Of a DNA stretch of 64,000 nucleotides, positions 19,772 through 29,683 are shown piece by piece; position 1 is the first letter of the stretch, and each line of letters begins with the position of its first letter. Made by a program: the position numbers and the translations under genes. Origin of the DNA: Methylorubrum populi (GTDB taxonomy: Bacteria; Pseudomonadota; Alphaproteobacteria; Rhizobiales; Beijerinckiaceae); assembly GCF_002355515.1 (NCBI RefSeq), contig NZ_AP014809.1, forward strand, positions 2,442,501-2,506,500, in the 5' to 3' direction. The notes below the pieces were generated by a model, which worked only from the letters and a program-made list of their open reading frames with translations, was not told the DNA's origin and ran no database searches.

Positions 19772-20230
19772 TCAGCGCTTCTTCTTCGGATCGCGATTGC
19801 CGGCGGCGCGGATCAGTCCGGCGAGGCCGGCCTCGATGACCATGTCGGCGGCTTCCGAGGGTGAGAACCAGCGCGCCTCGCGCTGGCCCCGCTCAGGGAA
19901 TTTCTTGAGCTGCTTGCGCACCTCAAGGGGGAATACCGTCACCTGACAGAGCACGGCATCACGGTTCTTCAGGCGCTTTTCGTAGAGGTAGAACCCGAGC
20001 GGACGCTTGCCGACGCGGCCGACGATGCCGGCTTCCTCGTAGGCCTCGCGGGCGGCCGCCTCGAAAGGCTTGCGCCCCTTCATCGGCCAGCCCTTCGGGA
20101 TGATCCAGCGCCGCGTCTCCCGCGAGGTGACGAGCAGGATCTCGGTTCCACCCTCCGGAGTCCGACGCATCGGCAGCACGCCGACCTGGGGCCGCGCTTC
20201 GCGGCTGCTCTCGATCAGGCCGGCCATCAT
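19772..20230 (-). CDS. Nudix hydrolase
   Basis: A 152-residue Nudix protein. The Nudix box runs from GWPMKGRKPFEAAAREAYEE into AGIVG, matching G-x5-E-x7-R-E-x2-E-E-x-G. The early PKGWPMKG and tolerance for a short basic tail (RDPKKKR) resemble Nudix enzymes acting on diadenosine or inositol polyphosphates, but the substrate is unproven. Two adjacent ATG codons (20230, 20227) are possible starts and no strong RBS separates them. It lies downstream of an OhrR-like regulator on the same strand, 243 bp away. Confidence 0.85.
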   Translation of the reverse strand: MMAGLIESSREARPQVGVLPMRRTPEGGTEILLVTSRETRRWIIPKGWPMKGRKPFEAAAREAYEEAGIVGRVGKRPLGFYLYEKRLKNRDAVLCQVTVFPLEVRKQLKKFPERGQREARWFSPSEAADMVIEAGLAGLIRAAGNRDPKKKR

Positions 20231-20473
20231 ACGTCTGAAACGCCTTCGGGCCGGCGCAGTTCGCGCTCAGCGTTTGCCGCCGAGCCTTTCCCGAGCGGGC
20301 AGAGACAAGGCCAAACTTCCTTGAAGGATTGATGACGGGAAGGCACGTCGCCGCAATCGATGCTGCTGTCGCCGCCGGGGCCTGGGCGACAAGGGTCCCT
20401 ACCGGAAACCGATGCGTCAACTCAATGGAAATTTAACCGGCAAAAGGACGCGACAGGCCCGGATTTTCGGCAA

Positions 20474-20938
20474 TCAGCTCGCGGTCGACAGGTTCTCGAT
20501 GAGCGCGTTCAGGTCGGCCCGCATCGCCTGGATCTCGGGCTCCGACATGTTGAGCTGGCACATGACGGACTGCCGCACGGCGACCGCCTCTGAGCGCAGA
20601 GCCCGGCCCTGATCGGTCAGGGCGATCTCGACTTCCCGCTCATCCGACTGCCGGCGGCTGCGATTCAGCAGGCCGCTGGTTTCGAGCCGCTTGAGCACGG
20701 GCGTGAGCGTGCCGGAATCCAGGCGCAGCCGTCGGCCGATTTCGGAAACGGTGATGCCGTCGTTCTCCCAGAGCACGAGCAGAACCAGATATTGCGGGTA
20801 GGTCAGCCCCATCCGCTCGAGCATCGGCCGGTACGATTTGGTCATCCGGTGTGCCGCGGCGTAGAGCGCGTAGCAGAGCTGGTTGTCGAGCAGCAGCGGA
20901 TCCCTCAGCACCTCTGCGCTCTCATTGGGAGCATTCAC
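20474..20938 (-). CDS. MarR-family regulator, OhrR type
   Basis: A 154-residue winged-helix regulator. The LLLDNQLCYALYAAAHRM segment holds the N-terminal Cys and nearby Tyr that sense organic peroxides in OhrR; the DNA-binding wing follows (ITVSEIGRRLRLDSGTLTPV, then RSRRQSDEREVEI). A second Cys is near the C-terminus (QSVMCQLNM), as expected for two-Cys OhrR. No ohr peroxidase gene is adjacent, so its target is elsewhere or is itself. An ACAATTGT palindrome about 125 bp upstream (21066-21073) is only a weak operator candidate. Confidence 0.85.
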   Translation of the reverse strand: MNAPNESAEVLRDPLLLDNQLCYALYAAAHRMTKSYRPMLERMGLTYPQYLVLLVLWENDGITVSEIGRRLRLDSGTLTPVLKRLETSGLLNRSRRQSDEREVEIALTDQGRALRSEAVAVRQSVMCQLNMSEPEIQAMRADLNALIENLSTAS

Positions 20939-21149
20939 GGTTCACATCCTGCCGTTCGACAATGCCTTCCGGCCGGCGACGCCTTGAGATCGGGCGACCC
21001 TGCCGGTGATCCTCAACCCTGCCGCGACTTCAGACGATAACGGATGCAAGGCGGCGCGGCATATGCACAATTGTCCCAGTGACCGCGCCCCGGCACTTTC
21101 TCCACCGCCGGTTCGGCCGTTCGTTCTTACCTCTCTTGAGCGAACACGC

Positions 21150-21173
21150 AAAAAGGCGGCCGTGAGGCCGCCT
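21150..21173 (-). terminator. Terminator of the rpoA-rplQ operon
   Basis: Read on the minus strand, AGGCGGCC (21173-21166) and GGCCGCCT (21161-21154) form an 8-bp stem around TCAC, followed directly by TTTTT. A classic intrinsic terminator 56 bp after rplQ. Confidence 0.85.
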
Positions 21174-21228
21174 TTCGCACCGGTCACATTGTCACCCGTT
21201 CTGCCGCTGTTCGCGGCAGGAAGCGGGC

Positions 21229-21645
21229 TCAGGCGGCGTCGGCCGTCTCGACCGCGGTCGGGCCGGAATCCTTGCCGCGGGCATCGACGTCGCGGTCCAC
21301 GAACTCGATGACGGCCATCGGTGCGTTGTCGCCGTAGCGGAAGCCGGCCTTCATGATGCGGCAGTAGCCGCCCGGACGCGACTGATAGCGCGGGCCGAGC
21401 ACGGTGAAGAGCTTCTTGACCATGTCCGCGTCGCGGATCTGGGCCATGGCGAGGCGGCGGGCGTGGATGCTGTCGGTGCGGCCGAGCGAGATCAGCTTCT
21501 CGACGACCGGACGCAGGTCCTTGGCCTTCGGCAGGGTGGTGACGATCTGCTCGTGCTTGATCAGCGCGGCGGACATGTTGGCGAACATCGCCTTGCGGTG
21601 CTCGGCCGTGCGGTTGAAGCGGCGACCGCGGTAGGAGTGACGCAT
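21229..21645 (-). CDS. rplQ: 50S ribosomal protein L17
   Basis: A 138-residue L17 beginning [20 protein letters not shown], with the conserved [10 protein letters not shown] and [19 protein letters not shown]. It is the last gene of the alpha operon, 231 bp after rpoA, and ends at a strong intrinsic terminator. It binds near the tunnel exit on the 50S subunit. Confidence 0.98.
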   Translation of the reverse strand: MRHSYRGRRFNRTAEHRKAMFANMSAALIKHEQIVTTLPKAKDLRPVVEKLISLGRTDSIHARRLAMAQIRDADMVKKLFTVLGPRYQSRPGGYCRIMKAGFRYGDNAPMAVIEFVDRDVDARGKDSGPTAVETADAA

Positions 21646-21755
21646 GGTGGCTGGTCCTTCTCAGTCACGGCCGCCGTGCCACGGTACGGCCGAGTGCCCT
21701 GGGGCTGTTTTCATCGAACTCCGCGTAACCCAGCGGCGGGATTCTTTTGGGAGCG

Positions 21756-21780
21756 CCCGCCCCGGCTTCGCTGGGGCGGG
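21756..21780. repeat. Strong palindrome between rpoA and rplQ
   Basis: CCCGCCCC (21756-21763), loop GGCTTCGCT, GGGGCGGG (21773-21780). It lies in the 231-bp rpoA-rplQ gap and lacks a T-tract on the minus strand, so an mRNA processing or stabilising role is as likely as attenuation. Confidence 0.55.
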
Positions 21781-21876
21781 AGGGAGCGTCGTCCCAGCGG
21801 CTTAGCACCTGGTCAGGCGGCCAAACGAGCGGCGCCGCGCAGCGCCGCTCAATCCGGCCAGGGGCGGCTTCGCCCC

Positions 21877-22896
21877 TCAGTAGTGCTCTTCGAAGCGCTT
21901 GGCGAGATCCTCGATGTTCTCCGGCGGCCAGCCGGGAACGTCCATGCCGAGGTGCAGGCCCATGCCGGCGAGCACTTCCTTGATCTCGTTGAGCGACTTG
22001 CGGCCGAAGTTCGGGGTGCGCAGCATCTCGCCCTCCGACTTCTGGATGAGGTCGCCGATATAGACGATGTTGTCGTTCTTCAGGCAGTTCGCCGAACGGA
22101 CCGACAGCTCCAGCTCGTCCACCTTCTTGAGCAGCGCCGGGTTGAAGGGGAGCTGCGGCGCGAGCGGCGCGGTCTCTTCCTTGCGGGGCTCCTCGAAGTT
22201 CACGAAGACCTGGAGCTGGTCCTGGATGATGCGGGCGGCGTAGGCCAGGGCATCCTCCGGCGACACGGCGCCGTTGGTCTCGACCGTCATGGTCAGCTTG
22301 TCCTTGTCGAGATCCTGACCCTCGCGGGTGGTCTCGACGCGGTAGCTGACCTTGGTCACGGGCGAGTAGAGCGCATCGACCGGGATCAGGCCGATCGGCG
22401 CGTCCTCGGGCCGGTTGCGGTCGGCCGGGACGTAGCCCTTGCCGGTGGCGACGGTGAACTCCATGCGGATCTCGGCCCCGTCGTCCAGGGTGCAGATCAC
22501 GAGGTCGGGGTTCAGGATCTGGATGTCGCCGACGGCGCCGATGTCACCCGCGGTGACGAGGCCGGGGCCCGTCTTGCGCAGGGTCATGCGCTTGGGCTGG
22601 TCGGTCTGCGAACGGATGGCGATGGTCTTGATGTTGAGGACGATGTCGGTCACGTCCTCGCGCACGCCGGGGATCGACGAGAACTCGTGCAGCACGCCGT
22701 CGATCTGCACCGAGGTGACCGCGGCGCCCTGAAGCGAGGAGAGCAGCACGCGGCGGAGCGAATTGCCCAGCGTCGTGCCGAAGCCGCGCTCCAGCGGCTC
22801 GGCCACGACGGTGGCGACCCGCTTGGGATCGTCGCCGGCGGAGACCTGCAGCTTGTTCGGCTTGATGAGCTCTTGCCAGTTCTTCTGAATGACCAC
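21877..22896 (-). CDS. rpoA: DNA-directed RNA polymerase subunit alpha
   Basis: A 339-residue alpha subunit. The GTG at 22896 was chosen because it precedes the conserved [15 protein letters not shown], has an AAGAGGTAGG upstream and gives the usual length; the frame opens to 22989 but that part is shadow sequence. The N-terminal assembly domain contains [17 protein letters not shown]; the C-terminal domain ([20 protein letters not shown]) contacts promoter UP elements and activators. It lies between an MBL hydrolase gene and rplQ in the alpha operon; rpsD is absent, as is normal in this class. Confidence 0.99.
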   Translation of the reverse strand: MVIQKNWQELIKPNKLQVSAGDDPKRVATVVAEPLERGFGTTLGNSLRRVLLSSLQGAAVTSVQIDGVLHEFSSIPGVREDVTDIVLNIKTIAIRSQTDQPKRMTLRKTGPGLVTAGDIGAVGDIQILNPDLVICTLDDGAEIRMEFTVATGKGYVPADRNRPEDAPIGLIPVDALYSPVTKVSYRVETTREGQDLDKDKLTMTVETNGAVSPEDALAYAARIIQDQLQVFVNFEEPRKEETAPLAPQLPFNPALLKKVDELELSVRSANCLKNDNIVYIGDLIQKSEGEMLRTPNFGRKSLNEIKEVLAGMGLHLGMDVPGWPPENIEDLAKRFEEHY

Positions 22897-22992
22897 GGTC
22901 CTACCTCTTGCCAAACCCGCGCCGCCGGCGTCCCGGAAAGCGCTTCGGCCGGCCCTGGATGGCTCTGAGAGCATCCGGACCGGTCCCAAAAA

Positions 22993-23874
22993 TCACTGCT
23001 GCTCGCCTGCCACCCAGAGGGCGGGAACGAAGCTGTAACCGGCGCCGTCGCGGGCGACGGTGCCGAGCGCCGGGAATTCAAGATGCGAGCCGGCGATGAA
23101 GGTCTTCTCCGTCGCCACCTCATCGAGCACCCGCTTGCGGGTGGCGCGCGCCTGATCCCCGTCCACGTCGAAGGCGACGCCCGCCTCCGGCTGCTTGAAC
23201 TGGATCGCCGGCATATGCACCACGTCGGTCCACATCAGCAGGGACTTGTCCCCCGATACGATCCGCATGCCGCAATGGCCCGGGGTGTGACCGGGCAGGG
23301 GGACGGCGGTGATGCCGGGCACCAGCTCACCGCCCTCGTGCTTGCGCAGCCGCGCGCCGTAGGGCGCGACCGCCTTGCGGGCGTTCTCGAAATACGGCTT
23401 CGCCGCGTCGGGAGCCCGCGACAGCGCCTCGTCGGGGAGCCAGTGCGCGGCTTCCGTCGCGTGAACGACGAGTTCCGCGTTCGGATAGGCCGCGCTGCCG
23501 TCCTCCTTGATCAGCCCGCCCGCATGGTCGGGATGGAGGTGGGTGAGGAGCACGGTCTCGATCTCTTCCGGCTTCACGCCGGCGAGCGCGAGGGCCGCGG
23601 GAACCCGGCCCATGGTGGCCGGACCGAAATGGCCGTAGCCCGAATCGATCAGCACCGGCTTGCGGCCGGCGCCGGTGACGAGGAAGGCGTTGAGCGTGAC
23701 GACCGGGGCCTCGGAGCGGAAGCCCGCGCGCTGGAGCGCGCCGGCCTCCTCCTTGGAGATGCCCGTGACGAGATCGAGCGAGCCCTGAAACCAGCCGTCG
23801 TTGAGCGCGGTGACCGTGAGGTCGCCGAGATTCCAACGCAGCGCGCCGGGAAGGGGCTTCGATCCGTCCGCCAT
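22993..23874 (-). CDS. MBL-fold metallo-hydrolase inside the alpha operon
   Basis: A 293-residue metallo-beta-lactamase-fold enzyme. The zinc motif is THLHPDHAGG, further ligands are in PLPGHTPGHCG and the Asp of MWTDVVH, and a late His in IAGSHLEFP. There is no signal peptide, so it is cytosolic. It belongs with lactonase-like MBL enzymes by overall pattern, but the substrate is not determinable. It lies between rpsK (37 bp) and rpoA (96 bp) on the same strand, a place where those two genes are normally adjacent, so it must be transcribed with the alpha operon or from its own promoter. Confidence 0.85.
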   Translation of the reverse strand: MADGSKPLPGALRWNLGDLTVTALNDGWFQGSLDLVTGISKEEAGALQRAGFRSEAPVVTLNAFLVTGAGRKPVLIDSGYGHFGPATMGRVPAALALAGVKPEEIETVLLTHLHPDHAGGLIKEDGSAAYPNAELVVHATEAAHWLPDEALSRAPDAAKPYFENARKAVAPYGARLRKHEGGELVPGITAVPLPGHTPGHCGMRIVSGDKSLLMWTDVVHMPAIQFKQPEAGVAFDVDGDQARATRKRVLDEVATEKTFIAGSHLEFPALGTVARDGAGYSFVPALWVAGEQQ

Positions 23875-23911
23875 GGGCTTCTCCGTTCGAGGGGGCTCCG
23901 GTGTCGTTCGA

Positions 23912-24301
23912 TCAGACGCGGCGGCGCTTGCGCGGGCGGCAGCCGTTGTGCGGAATCGAGGTGACGTCGCGGATCGAGGTCACGGTGAAGCCCGCGGCCT
24001 GGAGCGCGCGCAGCGCCGACTCACGGCCCGAACCGGGACCGGAGACCTCGACCTCGAGGGTGCGCATGCCGTGCTCGGCGGCCTTGCGGCCGGCATCCTC
24101 GGCGGCGACCTGGGCAGCGTACGGGGTCGACTTGCGCGAGCCCTTGAAGCCCATGGCGCCGGCGGACGACCACGAGATCGTGTTGCCCTGCGCGTCGGTG
24201 ATGGTGATCATCGTGTTGTTGAACGAGGCGTTCACATGCGCCACGCCGGAGACGATGTTCTTGCGTTCGCGGCGGCGGACGCGGGTCGGTTCCTTGGCCA
24301 T
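23912..24301 (-). CDS. rpsK: 30S ribosomal protein S11
   Basis: A 129-residue S11 with [37 protein letters not shown] and the C-terminal [14 protein letters not shown]. It forms the platform and part of the E-site mRNA path. It follows rpsM by 170 bp and is followed by the inserted metallo-hydrolase gene. Confidence 0.99.
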   Translation of the reverse strand: MAKEPTRVRRRERKNIVSGVAHVNASFNNTMITITDAQGNTISWSSAGAMGFKGSRKSTPYAAQVAAEDAGRKAAEHGMRTLEVEVSGPGSGRESALRALQAAGFTVTSIRDVTSIPHNGCRPRKRRRV

Positions 24302-24471
24302 CTTGTTCTCGCTGGTCCTTCAATCACGCCCGTAACACCAGGCGCTCGGGATTCTTTTGTCACCTGGGCGCGGCTGCCGTGCAGATCCGTCCCGATCAAC
24401 CGCCGACGTCGAGGGACACCCGGCGCGACGGAAAGAAGGCCGAGCGAAGCACGACCTTCCAATGCCAAAAA

Positions 24472-24840
24472 TTACTTCTTCTTGCCGGCGATCGGCTTCG
24501 CCTTGCCCTTGCGGGTGCGGGCGTTGGTGTGGGTGCGCTGGCCGCGGACCGGGAGCTGCTTGCGGTGACGCAGGCCGCGGTAGCAGCCGAGATCCATCAG
24601 GCGCTTGATGTTCATCGAGACTTCGCGGCGCAGATCGCCCTCGACGAGGTAGTCGCGGTCGATGGTCTCGCGGATCTGGAGCACCTCGGCGTCGGTGAGC
24701 TGGTTGACGCGGCGCTCAGCCGGAATGCCGACCTTCTCGGTGATCTCTTCGGCCTTCTTCGGGCCGATGCCGTGGATGTACTGGAGCGCGATGACGACGC
24801 GCTTGGCGGTCGGGATGTTGACGCCTGCGATACGGGCCAA
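24472..24840 (-). CDS. rpsM: 30S ribosomal protein S13, TTG start
   Basis: A 122-residue S13 if translation starts at the TTG at 24840, which precedes the conserved [20 protein letters not shown] and is preceded by GGAGAG at proper distance. An in-frame ATG at 24879 would add 13 unconserved residues. The C-terminus [18 protein letters not shown] is standard. It contacts the 50S subunit through bridge B1. It is the first gene of the alpha operon, separated from adk by a terminator and a candidate promoter. Confidence 0.97.
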   Translation of the reverse strand: MARIAGVNIPTAKRVVIALQYIHGIGPKKAEEITEKVGIPAERRVNQLTDAEVLQIRETIDRDYLVEGDLRREVSMNIKRLMDLGCYRGLRHRKQLPVRGQRTHTNARTRKGKAKPIAGKKK

Positions 24841-25001
24841 GATGATCTCTCCATGGGCGGGTCTGTTGCCCGCCGCCACTCAGGAATAAGCGCGCGTCCG
24901 GTGGAGGCCGGCCCCTGCACGCCCGCCCGAAACGACAAATCGGTCCGCAAGCAGCCTCTCAGAGGTGCCCCGAACCACATCCCGCTTGGACGAAGGGGGT
25001 C

Positions 25002-25030
25002 CGCCTAGCGCGAGCCGCCCCCCTTGTCAA
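25002..25030 (-). promoter_or_regulatory. Candidate promoter of the alpha operon
   Basis: On the minus strand TTGACA (25030-25025), a 17-nt spacer, then TAGGCG (25007-25002). The -35 is a perfect consensus. It lies in the 303-bp adk-rpsM gap, 160 bp upstream of the rpsM start and downstream of the adk terminator. Confidence 0.6.
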
Positions 25031-25083
25031 CGCTTTGCAAACGGAATTGCGATCTGCGCTTCGCCGAACCGCCTCGCGGCATG

Positions 25084-25117
25084 AAAAAGCCCGCCCCGTC
25101 GGAACGGCAGCGGGCTT
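25084..25117 (-). terminator. Terminator after adk
   Basis: On the minus strand AAGCCCGC (25117-25110) and GCGGGCTT (25094-25087) form an 8-bp stem around a 15-nt loop, running into T residues (complement of AAAAA at 25084-25088), 27 bp after adk. It separates the spc-adk operon from the alpha operon. Confidence 0.8.
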
Positions 25118-25143
25118 CGTGGGCGTCACCTGAGAGGGACGTC

Positions 25144-25746
25144 TCAGGACGTCGCCTTCTCCCGGAATCCGTCGAGGAGTCCGGTCACGTCCCCGGTCAC
25201 CTCGTCGATCGGCTTCATGCCGTCGATCTTCCGCAAGAGGCCGGTGCCGGCATAGTAGTCGGAGAGCGGTGCCGTCTGCCGCTTGTAGGCGTCGAGGCGG
25301 GTCTTGAAGACCTCCGGCGTGTCGTCCTTGCGGACCGGCTGGCCCTTGGCCGCGGTCTCCTCGGCGCGCTTGGCGATGCGGCCGACGAGGGCGTTCTCGT
25401 CGACGACGAACTCCACCACCGCGTCGAGAGCGATACCCTTCTCCGCCAGCATGGCATCGAGGGCCTTCGCCTGCTCCACCGTGCGCGGGAAGCCGTCGAG
25501 GATGAAGCCGTTCCTGGCATCCGCCTCCTCGATGCGGTCGGCGACGATCCCGACCACGACCGCGTCCGGCACGAGGCCGCCGCTCTCCATGATCGACTTC
25601 GCCTCCAGTCCGACCGGCGTCCCGGCGGCGACCGCCGCGCGCAGCATGTCGCCCGTCGACAACTGCGGAACGCGGTAGCGCTCCACAATACGCTCGGACT
25701 GCGTACCCTTCCCCGCTCCCGGCGGTCCGAGCAGAATGATCCGCAT
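25144..25746 (-). CDS. adk: Adenylate kinase
   Basis: A 200-residue short-form adenylate kinase (ATP + AMP to 2 ADP). The P-loop is GPPGAGKGT (residues 7-15), AMP-site residues are in [10 protein letters not shown] and the conserved [10 protein letters not shown] follows. The short LID, without the Cys-type zinc finger, accounts for the length. It follows secY in the usual order (155 bp gap) and ends the spc-type operon at a strong terminator. Confidence 0.98.
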   Translation of the reverse strand: MRIILLGPPGAGKGTQSERIVERYRVPQLSTGDMLRAAVAAGTPVGLEAKSIMESGGLVPDAVVVGIVADRIEEADARNGFILDGFPRTVEQAKALDAMLAEKGIALDAVVEFVVDENALVGRIAKRAEETAAKGQPVRKDDTPEVFKTRLDAYKRQTAPLSDYYAGTGLLRKIDGMKPIDEVTGDVTGLLDGFREKATS

Positions 25747-25901
25747 AGCGTCTCCCCGTCCTCAAGGCCCGGCGCCGGGCTCGTTCTTCATGGGCGGCGG
25801 GCCCCATCCTAAGCCACGCCGTCGTCACACCGCTGTGATGCGCAATTCCGGCGCGCGCGTCCACCGAACCTTTGTCGGAGGCTGCTCGATTGTCAGGCGG
25901 T

Positions 25902-27245
25902 TCAGCGCCGCCGTGTCGTGGAGGCGCCGCGGAGCTTCGCCTTCTTCACGAGGCCCTCGTACTGGTGCGCCATCAGATGCCCGTGGATCTGCGCCACGGT
26001 GTCCATGGTGACCGAGACCACGATCAGCAGCGAGGTGCCGCCGAAGCCGAGCGCGGCCGAGGTGTAGGAGGCCACGATCTCCGGAACGAGGCAGACGAAG
26101 GTGAGGTAGGCCGCGCCGATCACGGTGATACGGGTCAGCACCTTGTCGATGAAGGCAGCGGTACGCTCGCCCGGGCGGATGCCGGGGATGAAGCCTCCCT
26201 GCTTCTTCAGGTTGTCGGCGGTCTCCTGCGGATTGAAGACGATCGCCGTGTAGAAGAACGTGAAGAAGATGATCAGGCCGGCATAGGCCAGCATGTAGAG
26301 CGGCCGGCCGTGGCCGAGATAGGCCGTGAGCGTCCCGAGGATGCCGGTCGAGCCCTGATTGGCCGAGAAGCTCGCCACCGTGGTCGGCAGCAGCAGCAGC
26401 GAGGAGGCGAAGATCGGCGGGATCACGCCCGAGGTGTTGAGCTTGAGCGGCAGGAACGAGGACTGGCCCTCGTACATGCGGTTGCCGACCTGGCGCTTGG
26501 GGTAGTTGATCAGGAGCCGGCGCTGGGCGCGCTCCATGAACACAATGAAGTAGATCAGCGCGACCGCCGCGATGCCGGCGCCGAGCAGGATGGCGGGCGA
26601 GAGCGCGCCGGTGCGGGTCAGCTCCAGGGCGCCGAAGATCGAGGCCGGCAGGTGGGCGACGATGCCCGCGAAGATGATCAGCGAGGAGCCGTTGCCGATG
26701 CCGCGCGAGGTGATCTGCTCGCCGATCCACATCAGGAACAGCGTGCCGCCGGTGAGCGTCACGACGGTCGAGAGAACGAAGAAGGGCCCCGGATTGATGA
26801 CCGCGTTCGAGCCCTGCAGGCCGAAGGCGATGCCCCAGGACTGGACCAGCGCCAGCACCACCGTGAGGTAGCGGGTGTACTGGTTGATGACCTTGCGGCC
26901 CGACTCGCCCTCCTTCTTCAGCGCCTCCAGGCTCGGCACCACCGAGGTGAGGAGCTGAACGATGATCGAGGCCGAGATGTAGGGCATGATGTTGAGCGCG
27001 AAGACCGCCATGCGCTCGACCGCGCCGCCCGAGAACATGTTGAACATGCCGAGCACGCCGCCGGCCTGGTTCTGGAAGTTCCGCGCGAACTGCTCGGGAT
27101 CGATGCCGGGGATCGGGATGTAGGTGCCCAGCCGGAAGACGATGAGCGCGCCCAGGGTGAACCAGATGCGCTTCTTGAGCTCGTCGGCCTTGGCGATGGC
27201 GCCGAAATTCAGGTTGGCGGCAAGCTGCTCGGCGGCTGAGGCCAT
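25902..27245 (-). CDS. secY: Protein translocase subunit SecY
   Basis: A 447-residue ten-helix membrane protein, the channel of the Sec translocon with SecE and SecG. Visible landmarks are FRLGTYIPIPGID in the first helix region, the plug/second segment FSGGAVERMAVFALNIMPYI and the cytoplasmic loop FIPGIRPGERTAAFIDKVL. Length is normal. It lies between rplO (114 bp) and adk. Confidence 0.99.
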   Translation of the reverse strand: MASAAEQLAANLNFGAIAKADELKKRIWFTLGALIVFRLGTYIPIPGIDPEQFARNFQNQAGGVLGMFNMFSGGAVERMAVFALNIMPYISASIIVQLLTSVVPSLEALKKEGESGRKVINQYTRYLTVVLALVQSWGIAFGLQGSNAVINPGPFFVLSTVVTLTGGTLFLMWIGEQITSRGIGNGSSLIIFAGIVAHLPASIFGALELTRTGALSPAILLGAGIAAVALIYFIVFMERAQRRLLINYPKRQVGNRMYEGQSSFLPLKLNTSGVIPPIFASSLLLLPTTVASFSANQGSTGILGTLTAYLGHGRPLYMLAYAGLIIFFTFFYTAIVFNPQETADNLKKQGGFIPGIRPGERTAAFIDKVLTRITVIGAAYLTFVCLVPEIVASYTSAALGFGGTSLLIVVSVTMDTVAQIHGHLMAHQYEGLVKKAKLRGASTTRRR

Positions 27246-27359
27246 GTCATTGATCCCGGAAAATGCCGTCGGGACGCGTCTCGAGCGGTCCCTGAAAGCG
27301 GAAGCGGCGGCCGCGTGCGAGCACGGGCCGCCGCTTCGGCGTTCGACTTAATCGTGGTG

Positions 27360-27869
27360 TCAGGCGGACGCAACCGCGCCGTCGGTCGCGCCGCGATGGG
27401 CGACGCCGGCGGCGAAGGTCGTGGTCACCGAACCGCCGGCCTTCTCGACGGCCTCGACGGCCGACTTGGAGGCGCGGGTGACCTCGAAGCTGAGCTTCGC
27501 GGTCAGCTCGCCGACGCCGAGCAGCTTCACGCCGTCACGGGCGCGGGCGATGATGCCGGCCTTGACCAGCGCATCGACCGTCACGGGGGCGTTGGCGTCG
27601 AGCTTGCCGGCATCCACCGCCGCCTGGACGCGACCGAGGTTCACCTCATTCAGGTCGTGGGCGTGGATGTTGTTGAAGCCGCGCTTCGGCAGGCGACGAT
27701 GCAGCGGCATCTGGCCGCCCTCGAAGCCCTTGATGGAGACGCCGGTGCGGGCCTTCTGACCCTTCACGCCGCGTCCGCCGGTCTTGCCCTTGCCGGAGCC
27801 GATGCCCCGGCCGACGCGCATCCGGTTCTTGGTCGCGCCTTCGTTGTCGCGGATTTCGTTGAGCTTCAT
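27360..27869 (-). CDS. rplO: 50S ribosomal protein L15
   Basis: A 169-residue L15. The ATG at 27869 was chosen because it begins the conserved [20 protein letters not shown]; ten upstream codons are in frame but would overlap rpm[21 protein letters not shown] and [15 protein letters not shown] are family hallmarks. A short alanine-rich tail follows. It is a late 50S assembly protein, 13 bp after rpmD. Confidence 0.98.
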   Translation of the reverse strand: MKLNEIRDNEGATKNRMRVGRGIGSGKGKTGGRGVKGQKARTGVSIKGFEGGQMPLHRRLPKRGFNNIHAHDLNEVNLGRVQAAVDAGKLDANAPVTVDALVKAGIIARARDGVKLLGVGELTAKLSFEVTRASKSAVEAVEKAGGSVTTTFAAGVAHRGATDGAVASA

Positions 27870-27882
27870 GGTGGAGCCCTCC

Positions 27883-28077
27883 TCACGCCGCGGCGTCATC
27901 GAGGACGCGCACGAGGTGCGCGACCTTGCGGATCATGCCGCGCACCGAGGGAGTATCCTCCAGCTCGGACACGCGGTGCAGCTTGTTCAGCTTGAGGCCG
28001 ATCAGCGTCGCACGCTGGGAGGCCTCGCGGCGGATCGGCGAGCCGATCTGCTCGACGCGGACAGTCTTGGTTGCCAT
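27883..28077 (-). CDS. rpmD: 50S ribosomal protein L30
   Basis: A 64-residue L30 with [20 protein letters not shown] and [19 protein letters not shown]. It lies in the standard place between rpsE (11 bp) and rplO (13 bp). Confidence 0.98.
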   Translation of the reverse strand: MATKTVRVEQIGSPIRREASQRATLIGLKLNKLHRVSELEDTPSVRGMIRKVAHLVRVLDDAAA

Positions 28078-28088
28078 GCTGCCCTCCC

Positions 28089-28667
28089 TTACGCGACGGC
28101 CGCTTCGGAGGTGTCGGCCGGGTCGGCGTCACGGCGACGGGCCTGGAGGGCCGACACCTTGAGACCGCGACGGGCCGCGACCGAGCGCGGGCTGTCCTCG
28201 TTCTTGAGCGCGTCGAAGGTGGCGCGCACGAGGTTGTAGGGGTTGGACGAGCCGAGCGACTTGGCGACGACGTCCTGCATGCCGAGCGTCTCGAACACGG
28301 CGCGCATCGGGCCGCCGGCGATGATGCCGGTGCCCTGCGGCGCCGCGCGGAGGATCACCTTGCCGGCGCCGTGACGTCCGTTGACGTCGTGGTGCAGGGT
28401 GCGGCCCTCGCGGAGCGACACGCGGATCAGACCGCGCTTGGCGGCTTCCGTCGCCTTGCGGATCGCCTCCGGCACCTCACGGGCCTTGCCGTGGCCGAAG
28501 CCGACGCGGCCCTTCTGGTCGCCGACGACGACGAGCGCCGCGAAGCCGAAGCGGCGGCCACCCTTCACAACCTTGGCGACGCGGTTGATGTGGACGAGCT
28601 TGTCCACGAACTCGCTGTCGCGCTCCTCGCGGTCGTCGCGGCGACGACCCTCGCGTTCACGTGCCAT
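28089..28667 (-). CDS. rpsE: 30S ribosomal protein S5
   Basis: A 192-residue S5. A basic N-terminal extension ([20 protein letters not shown]) precedes the RNA-binding part with [18 protein letters not shown] and the conserved [19 protein letters not shown]. It is involved in translational accuracy and mRNA unwinding. It is 92 bp after rplR. Confidence 0.98.
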   Translation of the reverse strand: MAREREGRRRDDREERDSEFVDKLVHINRVAKVVKGGRRFGFAALVVVGDQKGRVGFGHGKAREVPEAIRKATEAAKRGLIRVSLREGRTLHHDVNGRHGAGKVILRAAPQGTGIIAGGPMRAVFETLGMQDVVAKSLGSSNPYNLVRATFDALKNEDSPRSVAARRGLKVSALQARRRDADPADTSEAAVA

Positions 28668-28759
28668 ATCTGATTCCCGTTATCTCACTGACGCGGGCCG
28701 GAAACGACCCGCTCGCTCGATGTGCTTCCCTCCCCGGTCAGGGGAGGGAACACGGCGTC

Positions 28760-29122
28760 TTAGAAGTCGAGACCACCCTCGCGGGCGGCGTCGGCGAGAG
28801 CCTTGACGCGGCCGTGGAAGATGTAGCCCGAACGGTCGAAGACGACCTTGGTGACGCCCGCGGCCTTGGCGCGCTCGGCGACGAGCTTGCCCACCGCCTC
28901 GGCCGCCGCCTTGTCGGCGCCGGTCTTGAGGCTGGCCTTGAGATCCTTGTCGAGGCTCGACGCGGCAGCGAGCGTGCGGCCCGCGGCATCGTCGATGACC
29001 TGGACGTAGATCTGCTTGGACGAGCGGAACACCGACAGCCGCGGACGGCCGTTGGCGGTGGCTTTGAGGGCCCGACGGACCCGCGCCTTGCGGCGCAGGA
29101 GGGCTTCGTTCTTGTTCGACAT
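28760..29122 (-). CDS. rplR: 50S ribosomal protein L18
   Basis: A 120-residue L18 with [20 protein letters not shown] and the C-terminal [20 protein letters not shown]. It binds 5S rRNA together with L5 and L25. It is 11 bp after rplF. Confidence 0.98.
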   Translation of the reverse strand: MSNKNEALLRRKARVRRALKATANGRPRLSVFRSSKQIYVQVIDDAAGRTLAAASSLDKDLKASLKTGADKAAAEAVGKLVAERAKAAGVTKVVFDRSGYIFHGRVKALADAAREGGLDF

Positions 29123-29133
29123 GATCGCCCCCC

Positions 29134-29667
29134 TTACTTCTTCTTGCCTTCCTTGCGGAAGATGAATTCGCCGGCGTACTTCACGCCCTTGCCCTTATAG
29201 GGCTCGGGACCGCGGTACTCACGAATCTCCGCCGCGACCTGACCGACGCGCTGCCGGTCGATGCCCGCCACCACGATCTCCGTGGGCTTGGGCGTCGTGA
29301 TCGTGATCCCGGCCGGGATCTCGTACTCGATGTCGTGGCTGTAGCCGAGCGAGAGCTTGAGCGCCTTGCCGGCCATCGCGGCGCGGTAGCCGACGCCGGT
29401 GATCTCGAGCTTCTTCTCGAAGCCCTTGGAGACACCCTCGACGAGGTTCGCCACCTGGGCGCGCGAGGTGCCCCACAGGGAGCGGGCCTGCTTCGTCTGG
29501 TCCTTGGGCTGCACCGAGACGGCGCCGTCCTTGAACTCGACGATAACCTGGGGCGGGACGACGAACTGGAGTTCGCCCTTCGAGCCCTTCATCTTCACCG
29601 TCTGACCCGTGACCGTGGCGGTGACGCCAGACGGGACGGGGACGGGCTTCTTGCCTACGCGAGACAT
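29134..29667 (-). CDS. rplF: 50S ribosomal protein L6
   Basis: A 177-residue L6 starting [15 protein letters not shown]; the longer frame reading up to 29877 is shadow sequence over rpsH. The C-terminal [18 protein letters not shown] is the family signature. It sits near the sarcin-ricin loop and factor-binding site. It is 16 bp after rpsH. Confidence 0.98.
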   Translation of the reverse strand: MSRVGKKPVPVPSGVTATVTGQTVKMKGSKGELQFVVPPQVIVEFKDGAVSVQPKDQTKQARSLWGTSRAQVANLVEGVSKGFEKKLEITGVGYRAAMAGKALKLSLGYSHDIEYEIPAGITITTPKPTEIVVAGIDRQRVGQVAAEIREYRGPEPYKGKGVKYAGEFIFRKEGKKK

Positions 29668-29683
29668 GTCGCTGTCCTCCGGA

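Noticed and set aside
21066..21073. ACAATTGT palindrome as an OhrR operator
   Set aside because: Eight bases only, about 125 bp from the gene; too short and too distant to claim.
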